Assembly (NCBI GenBank): GCA_964503885.1
Contig: CAZDCD010000001.1
Location: 1-64,000, forward strand
DNA length: 64,000 bases
Direction of reading: 5' to 3'
Source of the DNA: CAZDCD01 sp964503885
Lineage (GTDB): Bacteria; Bacteroidota; Bacteroidia; Bacteroidales; UBA10428
Under the pieces are notes generated by a model. The model did not search any database and was not told the origin of the DNA. It was given only the letters and a program-made list of their open reading frames with translations. The position numbers were made by a program, and so were the translations under genes. Positions 26,162 to 35,451 of the stretch are shown here, piece by piece. The first letter of the stretch is position 1; each line of letters opens with the position of its first letter.

Positions 26162-26974
26162 ATGATAAGCATCGTGAATAAGTATGTCCATGGATATTCC
26201 GAACGTGAAGCGGTAAGGCTTGAAGACCAGGCAAATACGCTCACCAGTCTTTTACACCATGATTCGGTCTGGAAACCGGGTGAAACCATTCTGGAAGCCG
26301 GTTGTGGAACGGGTTCGCAGACAAAGGTTATCGCAACAAGGAATCCTGATTCTCAATTTACGTCAGTGGATATTTCAGACGATTCGCTGAGAAAAGCCGG
26401 CTTACTGATCTCCTCGCCGGGATTGAATAATGTCCATTTTCGCAAGGCAGATATCCTGGACCTTCCGTATGATGATGAATATTTTGACCACGTGTTTGTG
26501 TGTTTTGTGCTTGAGCATCTTCCCGATTATCAGCTAGCTCTGAAAGAGTTGAAAAGGGTACTGAAAAAGAAAGGGTCGATTACGCTGATCGAAGGAGATC
26601 ACGGTTCGGCATACTTTCATCCCGACAGCAGGTATGCCCGGAAGGTTATAAACTGCCTGATCAGGCTTCAGGAAGTGCACGGGGGCAATGCAAATATCGG
26701 AAGACAGCTTTTTCCAATTCTTAGCCATGCAGGGTTTGCCAATATCACTGTCTCACCCAGGGTCGTTTACGCCGATAAAAGCAGGCCGGAGATGGCGGAA
26801 GGATTTACCCGGAACACCTTTACTGCAATGATCGAAGGAATTAAGGACGAAGCAGTTCGGTCGGGAATGATCACCGTCGGTGAATTTGACAGGGGAATAG
26901 CAGATTTGTACCGGACCGCTGAACCGGATGGCACATTTAATTATACCTTTTTTAAAGGTACCGGGTTCAAGTAA
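26162..26974 (+). CDS. Class I SAM-dependent methyltransferase
   Basis: 270 residues. Motif I is ILEAGCGTGSQ (43-53); TSVDISDDSL follows as the acidic strand-2 end; FDHVFVCFVLEHL and RVLKKKGSITLIEGDHG are motifs II and III. The N terminus HGYSEREAVRLEDQANTL is typical of a family of ArsM/UbiE-like methyltransferases whose substrates are undefined. The C-terminal part (~150-270) would form the substrate cap. Apparently monocistronic. Confidence 0.87.
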   Translation: MISIVNKYVHGYSEREAVRLEDQANTLTSLLHHDSVWKPGETILEAGCGTGSQTKVIATRNPDSQFTSVDISDDSLRKAGLLISSPGLNNVHFRKADILDLPYDDEYFDHVFVCFVLEHLPDYQLALKELKRVLKKKGSITLIEGDHGSAYFHPDSRYARKVINCLIRLQEVHGGNANIGRQLFPILSHAGFANITVSPRVVYADKSRPEMAEGFTRNTFTAMIEGIKDEAVRSGMITVGEFDRGIADLYRTAEPDGTFNYTFFKGTGFK

Positions 26975-27286
26975 TTGTCAGACCGGGAATATCCGCCCTG
27001 CCGGTTTAAGCAATTGTGGGAAAGATCGCAAAAATACTTTTACGGACCGGTTTTAGGTGATTCTTGTCTTGCTGACCTTGCATTTATCAAAGATTTTTAT
27101 AGTAGCGAAGCCATTTTTACCAACGTTCTCTGTGTCGTTATCAAGATGTATTGTTGAGCTACCGCTACTTTGGGTTATAGGTTAAATCTAAAAAGTCTTT
27201 AAAAAAAATTAAAAGTTCACTTTTCCATTTAAACGGGATTAGGATAATTAAAAGAAAAACCTTTTCTTTGCAGCAGGAACATCTCA
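26975..27286. other. Gene-free spacer ahead of the attenuator region
   Basis: No convincing gene in these 312 bases. The AT-rich half after 27190 presumably carries the promoter for the leader region; CTTTTCTTTGC near 27270 resembles a -7 box imperfectly. Confidence 0.35.
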
Positions 27287-27364
27287 ATGAGTAAACAGAC
27301 AATCCATATAATTTCCGCAATAGCAGCAGCGATTAAACTGCCTAACGGGAAGAGTATGGATTGA
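27287..27364 (+). CDS. Leader peptide 1 (Ile-rich, 25 residues)
   Basis: A 25-codon frame with five isoleucines (positions 6, 8, 9, 12, 16) and an Ala-Ala-Ala-Ile core, preceded by AGGA (27275-27278). It ends 26 bases before a strong intrinsic terminator (27391-27421). That arrangement is the hallmark of transcription attenuation by ribosome stalling at scarce aminoacyl-tRNA. A 15-base identity (AGCAGCAGCGATTAA) with leader 2 lies in the same reading frame. Confidence 0.65.
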   Translation: MSKQTIHIISAIAAAIKLPNGKSMD

Positions 27365-27390
27365 TCAAAGATATCAGGTTACGAATAATC

Positions 27391-27421
27391 AGCCATTCTC
27401 TTCACAGGGAGTGGCTTTTTT
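27391..27421 (+). terminator. Attenuator terminator 1
   Basis: AGCCATTCTC (27391-27400) pairs with GGGAGTGGCT (27407-27416) in a 10 bp stem with two G-U pairs and a 6-base loop, followed by TTTTTT. It sits between leader peptide 1 and leader peptide 2 on the strand of the downstream aminotransferase gene. Confidence 0.7.
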
Positions 27422-27431
27422 GTTTTATCCT

Positions 27432-27494
27432 ATGCGGAACAGAATAATAATTATTGAAGCAGCAGCGATTAACAGTGTGGTTCTGATCACATAG
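27432..27494 (+). CDS. Leader peptide 2 (Ile/Val/Leu-rich, 20 residues)
   Basis: A 20-codon frame that contains four consecutive Ile codons (5-8), the Ala-Ala-Ala-Ile core shared with leader 1, and Val-Val-Leu-Ile near its end; nine of 20 residues are branched-chain amino acids. GAAGCAG inside it (27456-27462) is complementary to CTGCTTC (27509-27515), just ahead of terminator 2, giving the region 1/region 2 pairing expected of a classical attenuator. Confidence 0.72.
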   Translation: MRNRIIIIEAAAINSVVLIT

Positions 27495-27506
27495 GGATAC
27501 GCTATT

Positions 27507-27557
27507 GCCTGCTTCCGAAGGCCTCTCCCTGTGTGAAAACAGCGAGGGGCCTTTTTT
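27507..27557 (+). terminator. Attenuator terminator 2 with competing upstream hairpin
   Basis: AAGGCCTCTCCCTG (27518-27531) pairs with CAGCGAGGGGCCTT (27540-27553), 14 positions with one mismatch and one G-U pair, followed by a T run to 27557. The upstream GCCTGCTTC (27507-27515) can instead pair with GAAGGC (27517-27522), which would sequester the 5' arm of the terminator: an antiterminator candidate. Confidence 0.7.
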
Positions 27558-27597
27558 ATTGGATGAATATTGTCAAACCCTTTAAACAGGAAACCAG

Positions 27598-28830
27598 ATG
27601 GAAACAGTATCTTTTAATTATGAATGCTACCTGTCAGGAAAATGCAAATCGACCATCAGTTCGTTTTTGCGTGAAATCCTCGACTCTGCAGAAACATCCG
27701 GCCTTATTTCTTTTGCCGGAGGGTTGCCTAACCCCGACCTTTTTCCGGTTCATCAGCTCGGGGAAGCCCTGGCAAAGACCATGACCAATAACGCCAAAGC
27801 CACCCTGCAATATTCAGGAAGCCAGGGTTATCTGCCGCTGAGGGAGTGGATTGCAGACCGATATTTTACACGGTTCGGAATGAATATCGATCCCGGAATT
27901 ATATTGATCACCAACGGTTCGCAACAGGCACTTGACCTCGTGGGAAAACTTTTTCTGAACGAACAGGATATCATATTTTTGGAGAAACCTTCATATATAG
28001 GAGCAATACAAGCATTTTCGGCCTATAACGTAATCATGAAACAGATCAGTCTGGAAGCAGACGGCATAGCTGTATCTGAGCTGGCAGAAGCCCTTAAGTA
28101 TATGACGCCCAAATTTTTATACTGTATTCCCAATTATCAGAACCCAAGCGGGATAACATATGCTGCAGAAAAACGCACCGAACTTGCAGAAATCCTTGAA
28201 TCAGAAAAAATTATCCTGGTTGAGGATGATCCATACGGAGAGATTTATTTTGCCGGGGAAACAAACAGACCGGTTTATTCACTGATCCCCGATCAATGCA
28301 TATTGACCGGCTCTTTCTCAAAAATGATATCTCCCGGTATCCGTACCGGTTGGATTGTGGTGAATAAGAATCTCAAACCATACCTGTTGAAAGCCAAACA
28401 GGCAGCAGATTTACATACGAACAACCTGGTCCAGCAGATGATCTTCAGGTTTCTTACCGATAACAGTATCGATGAACATCTGGAAACCATCAGGAACAGT
28501 TACCGCAAACAAAAAGAGACAATGATCATGCAGGCGCGTATTCATTTACCAAAGGGTACGATTTTTACCGATCCCCAGGGTGGGATGTTCCTTTGGGCCT
28601 GTTTGCCCGGTGAGTACGATACCTCTGAACTGGTATCTTTTGCCCTCAGGGAGAAAGTACTGTTTGTACCGGGAAAACCTTTTTTCACGAACGGTGAAGG
28701 CGGGCAGTGCATGCGGCTGAATTTCACATGCTCTTCAGAGAAAAAGACCAAAGAAGGCATGCAGAGGATGAAAACTGCACTGGTCCGATACATGGAATGC
28801 AAAGCTGTGCCATCTATCAGACCGCTATAG
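27598..28830 (+). CDS. PLP-dependent aminotransferase (LysN/Aro8-like), probably branched-chain or broad specificity
   Basis: 410 residues, fold type I class I/II aminotransferase of the 2-aminoadipate/aromatic group. Visible are SFAGGLPNPDLFP (38-50), QYSGSQGYLPLREWIA, NYQNPSG with Asn182, VEDDPYGEIYF with Asp211 and Tyr213, and the PLP lysine Lys242 in TGSFSKMISPGIRTGW. It would transfer amino groups between 2-oxoglutarate/glutamate and an amino acid. The preceding Ile-rich leader peptides imply that its transcription responds to charged tRNA-Ile, and possibly tRNA-Val or tRNA-Leu, so I infer a branched-chain substrate. No ilv or leu gene adjoins it. Confidence 0.88.
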   Translation: METVSFNYECYLSGKCKSTISSFLREILDSAETSGLISFAGGLPNPDLFPVHQLGEALAKTMTNNAKATLQYSGSQGYLPLREWIADRYFTRFGMNIDPGIILITNGSQQALDLVGKLFLNEQDIIFLEKPSYIGAIQAFSAYNVIMKQISLEADGIAVSELAEALKYMTPKFLYCIPNYQNPSGITYAAEKRTELAEILESEKIILVEDDPYGEIYFAGETNRPVYSLIPDQCILTGSFSKMISPGIRTGWIVVNKNLKPYLLKAKQAADLHTNNLVQQMIFRFLTDNSIDEHLETIRNSYRKQKETMIMQARIHLPKGTIFTDPQGGMFLWACLPGEYDTSELVSFALREKVLFVPGKPFFTNGEGGQCMRLNFTCSSEKKTKEGMQRMKTALVRYMECKAVPSIRPL

Positions 28831-29001
28831 CGCTAAAAATCGCTTTGATCGGTTAAGATTAAGGATAAAACGTGTAAATTTAAAGGATAATATTTAACAG
28901 GCTGCACAGTTGGGTTTATGCCTGGAAAAAATGGTATTTTTATCGAAGCTTAAACAATAATTTCGTTGCCGGATAAATTCTCATTCTAAAAAAAAATTCT
29001 G

Positions 29002-32000
29002 ATGATACGGTCGGGAATTGCGGTTATATTTATATTTTTTATTGCTTTCGGTGTTCATTGTCAGGTAAATTCCGTAAAAGACAATCAGCAAAAATTTTCC
29101 GAAGATATTTCGCCCTATGGCGATACCGTACGTCTTAAATCGGCGATGGCCATTGTTCCTCCGTCAAATGACCTTAAAATCAATGAGCTGCTTGCTTCAA
29201 ACACCTCCACGATTCGTGATGAAAGCGGTGAGTATGAAGACTGGATCGAACTGTACAATTTTGGTGATGATACCATTAACCTGAATGGTTTATACATCAC
29301 CGATGCCCGGAGCCGGGTAACCGAATTCAGGATTGCAGAGGATGTGCTCATTGAACCGAAAGGATATGCGATCATATGGGCTGATGAGGAACCTGAAGAA
29401 GGAGCATTGCATGCTACCTTTAAGCTTGACGGAGAGGGGGAATGGATATACCTCTTTGCAGGCGATGCTGTTACTGTTATCGATTCGGTAAAATACGGCA
29501 TTCAAACAGCCGATGTATCTTTCGGGAGAATATCGGATAATTTCCTGACCTGGAATTATTTTGAAACTCCCACACCGGGAGCTGAGAATCCGGTTATTGG
29601 AAAATACAGCCTTACAGATGCCCCGGTCAGCACATACCCTTCAGATTTTTACAACCAGCCAATATGTGTGAAACTAATCCATTATGATCCGGAAGTTGAA
29701 ATATACTACACCCTCGATGGTTCTGAGCCTGGCATAAATTCTCCCCTTTACTTATCATGCATACCCGTTAGCTCAACAACAATACTCAGATTTATGGCCG
29801 TAAAGAAGGGATATGTAAACAGTAAAATAATTACCTGCACTTACTTCTTCTTATCGGATTCCTATTCTCTCGACATTGTTTCCCTGGTAACCGATCACGA
29901 AAATCTTTATGGTAGCGGTGGCGTTTTGCATAACTCGAGCGCTGAAAAGCCGGTTCATATTGAATACTTCGGTGATGACAGATCTCTGAAATTCTCTTTA
30001 AACGGAGGGATCAAGCTTCATGGTCCGGGATCGAATGCGCAACCTTCATTCCGCCTGTATGCACGGTCAGAATATGGTGACGATGAGATCAGATACCCCA
30101 TTTTCAGTGACAAAGGCATAAACAGGTTTAAGAGACTGGTTCTGAGAAATGCGGGAAATGATGGTATTTCCTCGAACAGCCATGTGTCCAGGACAAACCT
30201 TCGTGATCCGATAATCCATGCATTATTCAGAAAGATAAATCCCCGGAACGCCGTATCAGCATATAAACCAGTACATGTTTTTATGAACGGCAGTTATTTC
30301 GGGCTATATAATCTGCGTGAAAGAATAGATAAGTACTATATCAGAGACAATTATCATTATGAGGGGGATATGGACTTACTCGAAAGGGCATTTGATTATC
30401 CGGGAAATAAATATGCAATTGAAGGAAACTGGTTGATGTATGATTCGTTAAAGACCTATATGGATACGCATGACATGACAGACAGCGCTGTATTCAGCCT
30501 TGTCGAAAAATATATTAATATCGATGAATTTATCGATTACTGGATACACGAGGTGTTTATAGGCAATTTCGACTGGCTGGTAAATAACGTTAAAATATTC
30601 AGACCTTATGCACAGGGCGGTAAATTTACCTGGATATTATGGGATACTGACCATGGATTGGGACTTCCTTATGGCTCATACGGCAATGCGAGTTGGAACA
30701 CCCTCCAATGGTCATTTAGTATTGGCCAGGTGAGAACTGAAGGAGGAACCAGTAATGTGATCGGTAGAAATTTCATCGAAAATCCGGAAGCCCGAGTCAG
30801 GTTCATCAGCCGTTTCGCCGATCTTCTCAATTCATATTACAAATATGAGTTTACAAGATATATTGTGGATTCATTATATAACGCCGTATATCCCGATATG
30901 CATTATCAAATTGACAAATGGAATAGAATTACCTTCGAAGGCTGGGAAAACGCTGTAATGGAAGTTCGAAACTATCTGAAGGTCAGACCGGATATAGTAC
31001 GCAATCAGATCAAAAATTTTTTCGGTCTCGATAGCATGTATACGGTTAGCATACATATAAACCATTCCTTCGGGGGTACGGTGACAATAAACTCACTTAA
31101 CATACAAGTATCTGATTCAGGGTGGACTGGCATCTATTTCACCGGAATTCCGGTTACACTTAAAGCCAATCCTAGACCCGGTTATAAATTCATTGGCTGG
31201 AATAACTTGCCGGATGCGTCAGCCGGCCAAAACTTCTTTGTTGAACATGATACACTTTTCGAAGCCCGTTTTGAACCGCTGGGTATTGATTCTAACCGGA
31301 TTGTGATCAATGAGGTACGCTATTATAGTAACGGAGACTTAGATGGAATGGGCGACTGGATTGAAATATACAATGCATCAGGCATACAAACAGATCTTAA
31401 TAACTGGATACTTCGTGTCAATTCAACCGATTATACGATTGGTAATATTTCCCTGAGGCATGGTGAATACCTGGTTGTCGTGAATGCAGACCAGGAGAAA
31501 AAGAAAACATCATTGCAGGGTATTTCCGGATACATCCTGCCCGGTTTTAATCTTCCAGAAGACAACACTGAACTCAGCCTCATTAACAACCATGGAACGC
31601 TTATCGACCGGGTTGTCTATTCCACTGATGTTCCGTGGCCCGCAGAAGCCAACAGCAATGATTTTACACTGGAATTGATAAATCCTTTCCTCGACAATTC
31701 AGCGCCTGAAAACTGGAGGGCAAGCATAATGACACACGGTTCACCGGGTAGCACCAATTTCCAGGGAATTCCAGCTTACCGGGGCCTTGTCATCAATGAG
31801 ATCATGCCGGATAACAATGGGTTTCAGGATGAATATGGCGGGTTTGACGACTGGATTGAGCTTTATAACTCCGGTTACTACGACATCGATCTGAGCGGAT
31901 TGCTGGTAACAGATGATCCATCCGATAGATTAAAGTACCAGATACCGCTTGACAATTCTCTTAAGTATGTTCTACATCCCGGTGAATTCACCATTCTCTG

Positions 32001-32517
32001 GGCTGATGATCAATCGTGGCAAGGACCGCTGCATATGAATTTTAAACTCAATGCGGATGGTGAAAAATTACAGCTACTCCAACATACCGGGAGAGAAATT
32101 TCGTGCATCGACCAGGTAAGCTATGAGCGGCAATCTTCGGAATATTCCTTTGGCAGGTACCGCGATGGGCTGAACCAATGGAGAATATTGCTTCCGACGC
32201 CCGGAAGCTCAAATGCGGATGGGATCCTCAGCAATAACAGCGGACATAAAAGCCTACCGATACCCATAAAAGTTTACCCAAACCCGGCTAATTCAATATT
32301 ATATATTCATGCCGTGGATACAAAAATCACCGGTGAGGAAGACGTGCTGATACAGATCTTCGATCTTTCGGGAAAAATCTGTTACCAGCAAAACCTCAAG
32401 ATGGTCGAATATCCACTGGCGATCAATACCGGCGACCTTGCTCCAGGATATTATATCCTTCGGGTGATGAATTATACTGACACGATCATTTCTCAACCCA
32501 TCATCATACAACGATGA
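29002..32517 (+). CDS. Type IX-secreted CotH-kinase/lamin-tail multidomain protein
   Basis: 1171 residues. Signal peptide (1-20); lamin-tail domain (~55-195, KINELLASN...WIELYNFG); chitobiase-like Ig module (~205-285, YYTLDGSEP); CotH kinase domain (~315-670) with a WDTD metal-site motif at 547-550; a divergent InlB-type strand repeat (~680-758, GYKFIGWNN); two further lamin-tail domains (~765-920 and ~925-1070); and a C-terminal type IX sorting domain (IKVYPNPANS, from ~1089). Bacillus CotH is a spore-coat protein kinase; in Bacteroidota the homologues are exported and their targets unknown. First gene of a three-gene operon; its stop overlaps the next start (ATGA). Confidence 0.9.
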   Translation: MIRSGIAVIFIFFIAFGVHCQVNSVKDNQQKFSEDISPYGDTVRLKSAMAIVPPSNDLKINELLASNTSTIRDESGEYEDWIELYNFGDDTINLNGLYITDARSRVTEFRIAEDVLIEPKGYAIIWADEEPEEGALHATFKLDGEGEWIYLFAGDAVTVIDSVKYGIQTADVSFGRISDNFLTWNYFETPTPGAENPVIGKYSLTDAPVSTYPSDFYNQPICVKLIHYDPEVEIYYTLDGSEPGINSPLYLSCIPVSSTTILRFMAVKKGYVNSKIITCTYFFLSDSYSLDIVSLVTDHENLYGSGGVLHNSSAEKPVHIEYFGDDRSLKFSLNGGIKLHGPGSNAQPSFRLYARSEYGDDEIRYPIFSDKGINRFKRLVLRNAGNDGISSNSHVSRTNLRDPIIHALFRKINPRNAVSAYKPVHVFMNGSYFGLYNLRERIDKYYIRDNYHYEGDMDLLERAFDYPGNKYAIEGNWLMYDSLKTYMDTHDMTDSAVFSLVEKYINIDEFIDYWIHEVFIGNFDWLVNNVKIFRPYAQGGKFTWILWDTDHGLGLPYGSYGNASWNTLQWSFSIGQVRTEGGTSNVIGRNFIENPEARVRFISRFADLLNSYYKYEFTRYIVDSLYNAVYPDMHYQIDKWNRITFEGWENAVMEVRNYLKVRPDIVRNQIKNFFGLDSMYTVSIHINHSFGGTVTINSLNIQVSDSGWTGIYFTGIPVTLKANPRPGYKFIGWNNLPDASAGQNFFVEHDTLFEARFEPLGIDSNRIVINEVRYYSNGDLDGMGDWIEIYNASGIQTDLNNWILRVNSTDYTIGNISLRHGEYLVVVNADQEKKKTSLQGISGYILPGFNLPEDNTELSLINNHGTLIDRVVYSTDVPWPAEANSNDFTLELINPFLDNSAPENWRASIMTHGSPGSTNFQGIPAYRGLVINEIMPDNNGFQDEYGGFDDWIELYNSGYYDIDLSGLLVTDDPSDRLKYQIPLDNSLKYVLHPGEFTILWADDQSWQGPLHMNFKLNADGEKLQLLQHTGREISCIDQVSYERQSSEYSFGRYRDGLNQWRILLPTPGSSNADGILSNNSGHKSLPIPIKVYPNPANSILYIHAVDTKITGEEDVLIQIFDLSGKICYQQNLKMVEYPLAINTGDLAPGYYILRVMNYTDTIISQPIIIQR

Positions 32518-35441
32518 ATTCAAAGGTATTACATATCGTTCTGATAGTGCTCATGACATGTTTCAACATCTATGTCAAAGCCGGTTATACGGATATTATC
32601 ATCTCAGAATATTGTGCTGTGAATGATTCTGTAATTGAGGATGAAACAGGATCATCGCCCGACTGGATTGAATTGTATAATTCAGGTACTGAACCCGTAA
32701 ATCTATCGGGAATGTATCTCACCGATAATCCCGCTGACCTCTTGAAATGGAAGATTCCTTCAGGTGACCTTATTCTGCAGCCTGATTCATTCCTGTTGTT
32801 ATGGGCTGACAACAAACCTTACCTGGGCATTACCCACCTCGGATTCAAATTATCATCGGCAGAAACCATTGAGTTGCGAACTCCGACTGCAGAGTATGTT
32901 GACAGTGTTACCATCGAAAATATTTTTGCAGATATCTCTGTTGGCCGAATAAACAGTTACCCAGACAGCACATGGGTATATTATGATACACCTACGCCCG
33001 GATCAGCAAATACAGGTAATTATTTCCACGGATTAAGTGCAAGTCCGAAATTTTCGGTGGAGAGCGGTTTTTACAATAATATCCTGCAGGTGGAAATCAG
33101 CTCCCCCGACGCAGAAAATACAATATATTATACAATAAACGGCCACGATCCTCTTCCGGGAGATACTGGCACATATCTTTACAGTGTTCCGGTTAGCATT
33201 TCTCAGACCACGGTTCTGCGTGCTTTATCCATGAAAGTGGGATTTATGCCTTGCCGGATTGTCAGTGCAGTGTATTTTTTCGGTGAAAATCCATCGTTAG
33301 ATGTGATGGCAACTATAACCGATCCGGACAACCTTACAGGGCCATTGGGAATCTATTCCCACCCCTGGAACGAAGGATATGCATGGGAACGATTCTCACA
33401 ACATATCCTGTTCAAAGATCAACAGCCAGTTTTTATGGCGAATTCCGGCCTGCGGATACAGGGAGGAAATTCCGTGGGGATGGCAAAAAAATCATTTCGC
33501 CAGCATTACAGGGATCAGTATGGAAATGACAGGTTTACATACCCGATATTTGCAGAGAACGGATTAAACTCGTATAAAAACATCGTACTCAGGGCCGGGT
33601 ATGACGACGATATTACTACCAGCGCAGGTACCCTTCTTCGTGATCCGCTGTCCACAGAGATATGGCGGTCTCTCGGAAGCCTTACCTCTTATTCTGATTT
33701 TGTTGCACTATACCTGAATACCAACTACTGGGGTATTTACAATATCAAGGAAAGTGTCGATGAGGATTTCTTTTTCGACCATCTGGGAACCGAAAACCTG
33801 GACGTAATCCGCTACCTGAAAGAAGGACCCGTGCTGCTTTACGGTGATCTTATTGAATGGGATGAGCTTCGGGCTATTTTCAGTGCCACCGATTTTTCAA
33901 TTGACGATTCATATTATGCTATCAGTGAGATTATCGATATGAAAAACTTTATTGATCTTCTGGCTTTTACTCACTGCTCAGCTTACAGAAGCTGGACCTG
34001 GGGATCGTTTATCTTTAAGGAAAGTGCTGCTGGCAGCAAGTGGAGATGGACGATATGGGATAGCGACAGATCGTATACTGAAATCAACTGGAACGGATTT
34101 ACAGATTATGCCATTACCACAGCCGAAAAATGGAGCAATTTTATGCCCAAAGAACTGATTAAAAACAGGATTTTCAGAAACACTCTGATAAACCGAACGG
34201 CCGATATGCTGAATTCGGTATTCAGGCCTGAAAATGTGATCGTCACTCTGGATTCGCTTAAAGCCATTATTGAACCGGAAATGCCGGCTGAGCTGGAAAG
34301 ATGGAATCCGGGCTCGGGATGGAATGCCAAAATTCAGGGCGTGAAAGATTTCTTAACCAACCGGCCAGCCATAGTCCGAAACCAGATCAAAGCTTACTTT
34401 TCAATACCATCGGAGCACTTACTTACATTAGATGCTGCAGGCAAGGGCTGTATCAGGCTTAATTCACTTCAGATCGATACATTCCCATGGAATGGCATAT
34501 ATTTTGAAACAATACCTGTTTATCTGAAAGCTATTCCTGCCCCGGGTTATAAATTTACCGGATGGAGCAACAGAACCAAGGATAACATCATACCATCGTA
34601 TATGCTTGACGGTGACAGCGCCCTGACAGCAATTTTCGAAGAGGACATAGCCACAGAAGATCCCGAAATCATCATCAACGAGATCATGTATAATTCAGCA
34701 CCTTTTGCACTTTCCGACGACTGGGTGGAACTGTATAATGCAGGGAATTCTGCTGATCTCTCGGGATGGCGGTTGACGGATGCAAATGCCGCGAACCGGT
34801 TCACAATCCCTGATGGTACCTATTTAACCACCGGTAATTACCTTGTTGTGACCAGGAATACGAACCAGTTTCGCACTGTCTGCGGTGGAACAGCCGAAAC
34901 CATAGGGGACCTGCCATACGGTTTAAGCGGATCGGGTGATTGTGTAAAATTATACAACGCTGACAGCATGCCCATTGATTCGGTCTGTTACGATGATAAT
35001 TATCCGTGGCCCTCATTGGCTGACGGTTACGGATCAAGCTTACAGCTGACAGCACCTCTGCTGGACAATTCGCTGCCGGGAAACTGGCAGGCTTCACTCT
35101 ATCCGCCATTTACACCCGGAAAAGAAAATGCAATTTCATTTATTCCATTAGATATCGAAAATGTTTATAACGGAAATGAAAATACGGTTAACTTAAGGAT
35201 TTATCCGGTTCCGGTTACCAAATTGGCGTATTTTTCATTCATCCTTTTGCAACCCGAGACAATAAATATAAGTATATATACAATAAGCGGCAGCCTCATG
35301 GAAACCTGTTTTCAAGCAACGCTGACCGAAGGTCCTCATATTTTTGAATGGGATTCCGAATACCTGTCCTCAGGAATATATTATGTGAAGCTCACAACCG
35401 TTTCGGGGACTTATACCACTAAGATCATCAAGATAAAATAG
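32514..35441 (+). CDS. Second type IX-secreted CotH-kinase/lamin-tail protein
   Basis: 975 residues, a paralogue of the preceding protein. Signal peptide (~1-23), lamin-tail (~25-165, SEYCAVNDSVIEDETG, WIELYNSG), chitobiase-like Ig module (~175-258), CotH kinase domain (~290-645) with WDSD at 515-518, InlB-type repeat (~650-720), one lamin-tail domain (~722-870) and a type IX sorting domain at the end (LRIYPVPVTK...). It lacks one of the lamin-tail copies of its neighbour. The start overlaps the upstream stop by four bases, indicating translational coupling. The family is known in outline only; kinase activity is not shown by sequence alone. Confidence 0.88.
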   Translation: MNSKVLHIVLIVLMTCFNIYVKAGYTDIIISEYCAVNDSVIEDETGSSPDWIELYNSGTEPVNLSGMYLTDNPADLLKWKIPSGDLILQPDSFLLLWADNKPYLGITHLGFKLSSAETIELRTPTAEYVDSVTIENIFADISVGRINSYPDSTWVYYDTPTPGSANTGNYFHGLSASPKFSVESGFYNNILQVEISSPDAENTIYYTINGHDPLPGDTGTYLYSVPVSISQTTVLRALSMKVGFMPCRIVSAVYFFGENPSLDVMATITDPDNLTGPLGIYSHPWNEGYAWERFSQHILFKDQQPVFMANSGLRIQGGNSVGMAKKSFRQHYRDQYGNDRFTYPIFAENGLNSYKNIVLRAGYDDDITTSAGTLLRDPLSTEIWRSLGSLTSYSDFVALYLNTNYWGIYNIKESVDEDFFFDHLGTENLDVIRYLKEGPVLLYGDLIEWDELRAIFSATDFSIDDSYYAISEIIDMKNFIDLLAFTHCSAYRSWTWGSFIFKESAAGSKWRWTIWDSDRSYTEINWNGFTDYAITTAEKWSNFMPKELIKNRIFRNTLINRTADMLNSVFRPENVIVTLDSLKAIIEPEMPAELERWNPGSGWNAKIQGVKDFLTNRPAIVRNQIKAYFSIPSEHLLTLDAAGKGCIRLNSLQIDTFPWNGIYFETIPVYLKAIPAPGYKFTGWSNRTKDNIIPSYMLDGDSALTAIFEEDIATEDPEIIINEIMYNSAPFALSDDWVELYNAGNSADLSGWRLTDANAANRFTIPDGTYLTTGNYLVVTRNTNQFRTVCGGTAETIGDLPYGLSGSGDCVKLYNADSMPIDSVCYDDNYPWPSLADGYGSSLQLTAPLLDNSLPGNWQASLYPPFTPGKENAISFIPLDIENVYNGNENTVNLRIYPVPVTKLAYFSFILLQPETINISIYTISGSLMETCFQATLTEGPHIFEWDSEYLSSGIYYVKLTTVSGTYTTKIIKIK

Positions 35442-35451
35442 AAAAAATACC

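Noticed and set aside
26975..27157. Open frame of about 60 codons directly after the methyltransferase
   Set aside because: No ATG start, no family pattern; treated as noncoding spacer.
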